Of a DNA stretch of 8,197 bases, positions 7,447 to 8,197 are shown piece by piece. The stretch is from Brevibacillus sp. (lineage in GTDB: Bacteria > Bacillota > Bacilli > Brevibacillales > Brevibacillaceae): the NCBI GenBank assembly GCA_029240815.1, contig JARDZO010000253.1, forward strand, positions 1 through 8,197, in the 5' to 3' direction. Numbering within the stretch: the first letter of the stretch is position 1; every line of letters starts with the position of its first letter. The translations under genes were made by a program, and so were the position numbers. Below the pieces are notes generated by a model. The model worked only from the letters and a program-made list of their open reading frames with translations. It searched no databases and was not told the origin of the DNA.

Positions 7447-7454
7447 AAGGAGGT
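7447..7454 (+). promoter_or_regulatory. Consensus ribosome binding site of the molybdoenzyme gene
   Basis: AAGGAGGT lies 7 nt before the ATG at 7462 and is a full anti-16S match. It fixes the start and places the first cluster cysteine at residue 8, as usual for this family. Confidence 0.85.
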
Positions 7455-7461
7455 CGATAGC

Positions 7462-8197
7462 ATGAATCTGCGCAAAACGGTGTGCCCGCACGACTGTCCG
7501 GATACTTGTTCCATCCTCGCCAGCATCGAAGACGGCAAAGTGATCGCTACCAAGGGAGATCCCGCCCACCCTTTTACACGAGGGGCTTTATGTTCCAAAG
7601 TCCTGCGTTACAGCGAGCGGATTCACTCCCCTGAGCGTCTTTTATATCCGATGAGACGAACAGGAATAAAGGGAAGCGGCCAGTTTGAGAGGATCAGTTG
7701 GGATGAGGCACTTGAAGAGATTGTGGTCCGTCTTCAGCAAGCGATTGAGTTACACGGCAGTGATACTGTCTACTGCTTTCAGGGAAGCGGGAATATGGGG
7801 ATTCTCCAAATGAATGCCCACTTTCCGTTCTTTCACAATCTCGGGGCAAGCCAAGGGCGCGGCAACCTGTGCTCGCCGGCAGCGGATGTCGGCTGGAACT
7901 ACACGATAGGGGCTATGGTCGGCAGCCGTCCGGAATCGGTCGCACACACCGATCTTTTGATTGTGTGGGGCAGCAACATGGCGTCGAGCAACATGCACAT
8001 GCTCGCCTTTTTCAAGCAAGCCAAGAAAAAGGGCGCGCAAATGGTGGTGATCGATCCCTACAGGAACCGGACGGCCAAGCAAGCCGATTGGTACATTCCG
8101 ATCCGCCCAGGCACGGACGCCGCATTGGCGCTGGGGATGATGAACGTACTGGTTGACGAGGAGATGATCGATCCGGAGTACATAGAGGCGTACACCC
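7462..8197 (+). CDS. Molybdopterin-dependent oxidoreductase, [4Fe-4S] N-terminus (partial, 5' end)
   Basis: The first 245 codons of a DMSO-reductase-superfamily catalytic subunit are present; the 3' part lies beyond the right edge. The N-terminal iron-sulfur motif is C8-x3-C12-x3-C16-x27-C44, followed by K46, the Lys expected to relay electrons between cluster and molybdopterin. The molybdopterin-binding part follows, with I78-S-W-D-E-A-L, a G132-R-G-N-L-C-S-P-A segment, the DLLIVWGSNMASSNMH block and VVIDPYRNRTAKQADWYIPIRPGTDAALALG, which is classic cofactor-binding sequence. C137 (or S138) sits where the protein ligand to Mo is expected; this assignment is tentative. No twin-arginine signal precedes the cluster, so the enzyme should be cytosolic. 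It resembles the poorly characterised CPxDCPDTC-type molybdoenzymes of Bacillales rather than a clearly named formate dehydrogenase or nitrate reductase. The reaction is unknown. A sigma-54 promoter lies directly upstream. Confidence 0.93.
   Translation, partial: MNLRKTVCPHDCPDTCSILASIEDGKVIATKGDPAHPFTRGALCSKVLRYSERIHSPERLLYPMRRTGIKGSGQFERISWDEALEEIVVRLQQAIELHGSDTVYCFQGSGNMGILQMNAHFPFFHNLGASQGRGNLCSPAADVGWNYTIGAMVGSRPESVAHTDLLIVWGSNMASSNMHMLAFFKQAKKKGAQMVVIDPYRNRTAKQADWYIPIRPGTDAALALGMMNVLVDEEMIDPEYIEAYT

Noticed and set aside
7869..8156. 95-codon frame on the plus strand inside the molybdoenzyme gene
   Set aside because: It is out of frame with the well-supported oxidoreductase reading and shows no domain.

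Overview
The window looks like part of a Gram-positive, Bacillales-type chromosome (possibly Brevibacillus, Paenibacillus or a relative; this is inference, no marker gene is present). The signs are strong purine-rich ribosome binding sites, one well-supported TTG start, a lipoprotein-type binding protein with a lipobox, and moderately GC-rich genes separated by an AT-rich divergent promoter region.

Layout. From 7217 down to the left edge, everything reads on the minus strand in the order: IclR-family regulator (7217-6417), family 5 substrate-binding lipoprotein (6274-4619), DppB-type permease (4591-3647), DppC-type permease (3625-2711), DppD-type ATPase (2739-1717), DppF-type ATPase (1720-719), and an alpha/beta hydrolase whose 3' end runs off the window (722-1). 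The five transporter genes form a complete ABC importer of the dipeptide/oligopeptide/nickel class. From dppC onward the genes overlap (29 nt, then two 4-nt ATGA overlaps), so the hydrolase is translationally tied to the importer. On the plus strand, diverging from iclR, is the first 245 codons of a molybdopterin/[4Fe-4S] oxidoreductase (7462 to right edge).

How it may work together. The minus-strand genes read as one regulated uptake-and-cleave unit: the lipoprotein captures a small substrate (peptide-like or another polar molecule), the permease/ATPase complex imports it, a cytosolic serine hydrolase with a GFSGGG nucleophile elbow cuts it, and the IclR protein senses the substrate or a product. 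The substrate cannot be named from the sequence.

The divergent region 7218-7461 holds the most notable signals: a near-consensus sigma-54 (-24/-12) promoter directly upstream of the molybdoenzyme, and a perfect 15-bp palindrome about 155 bp upstream of the predicted sigma-54 start and 32 bp upstream of the iclR start codon. The palindrome could be the IclR operator or the binding site of an unseen sigma-54 activator. No RNA genes, insertion sequences, CRISPR arrays or convincing intrinsic terminators were seen.
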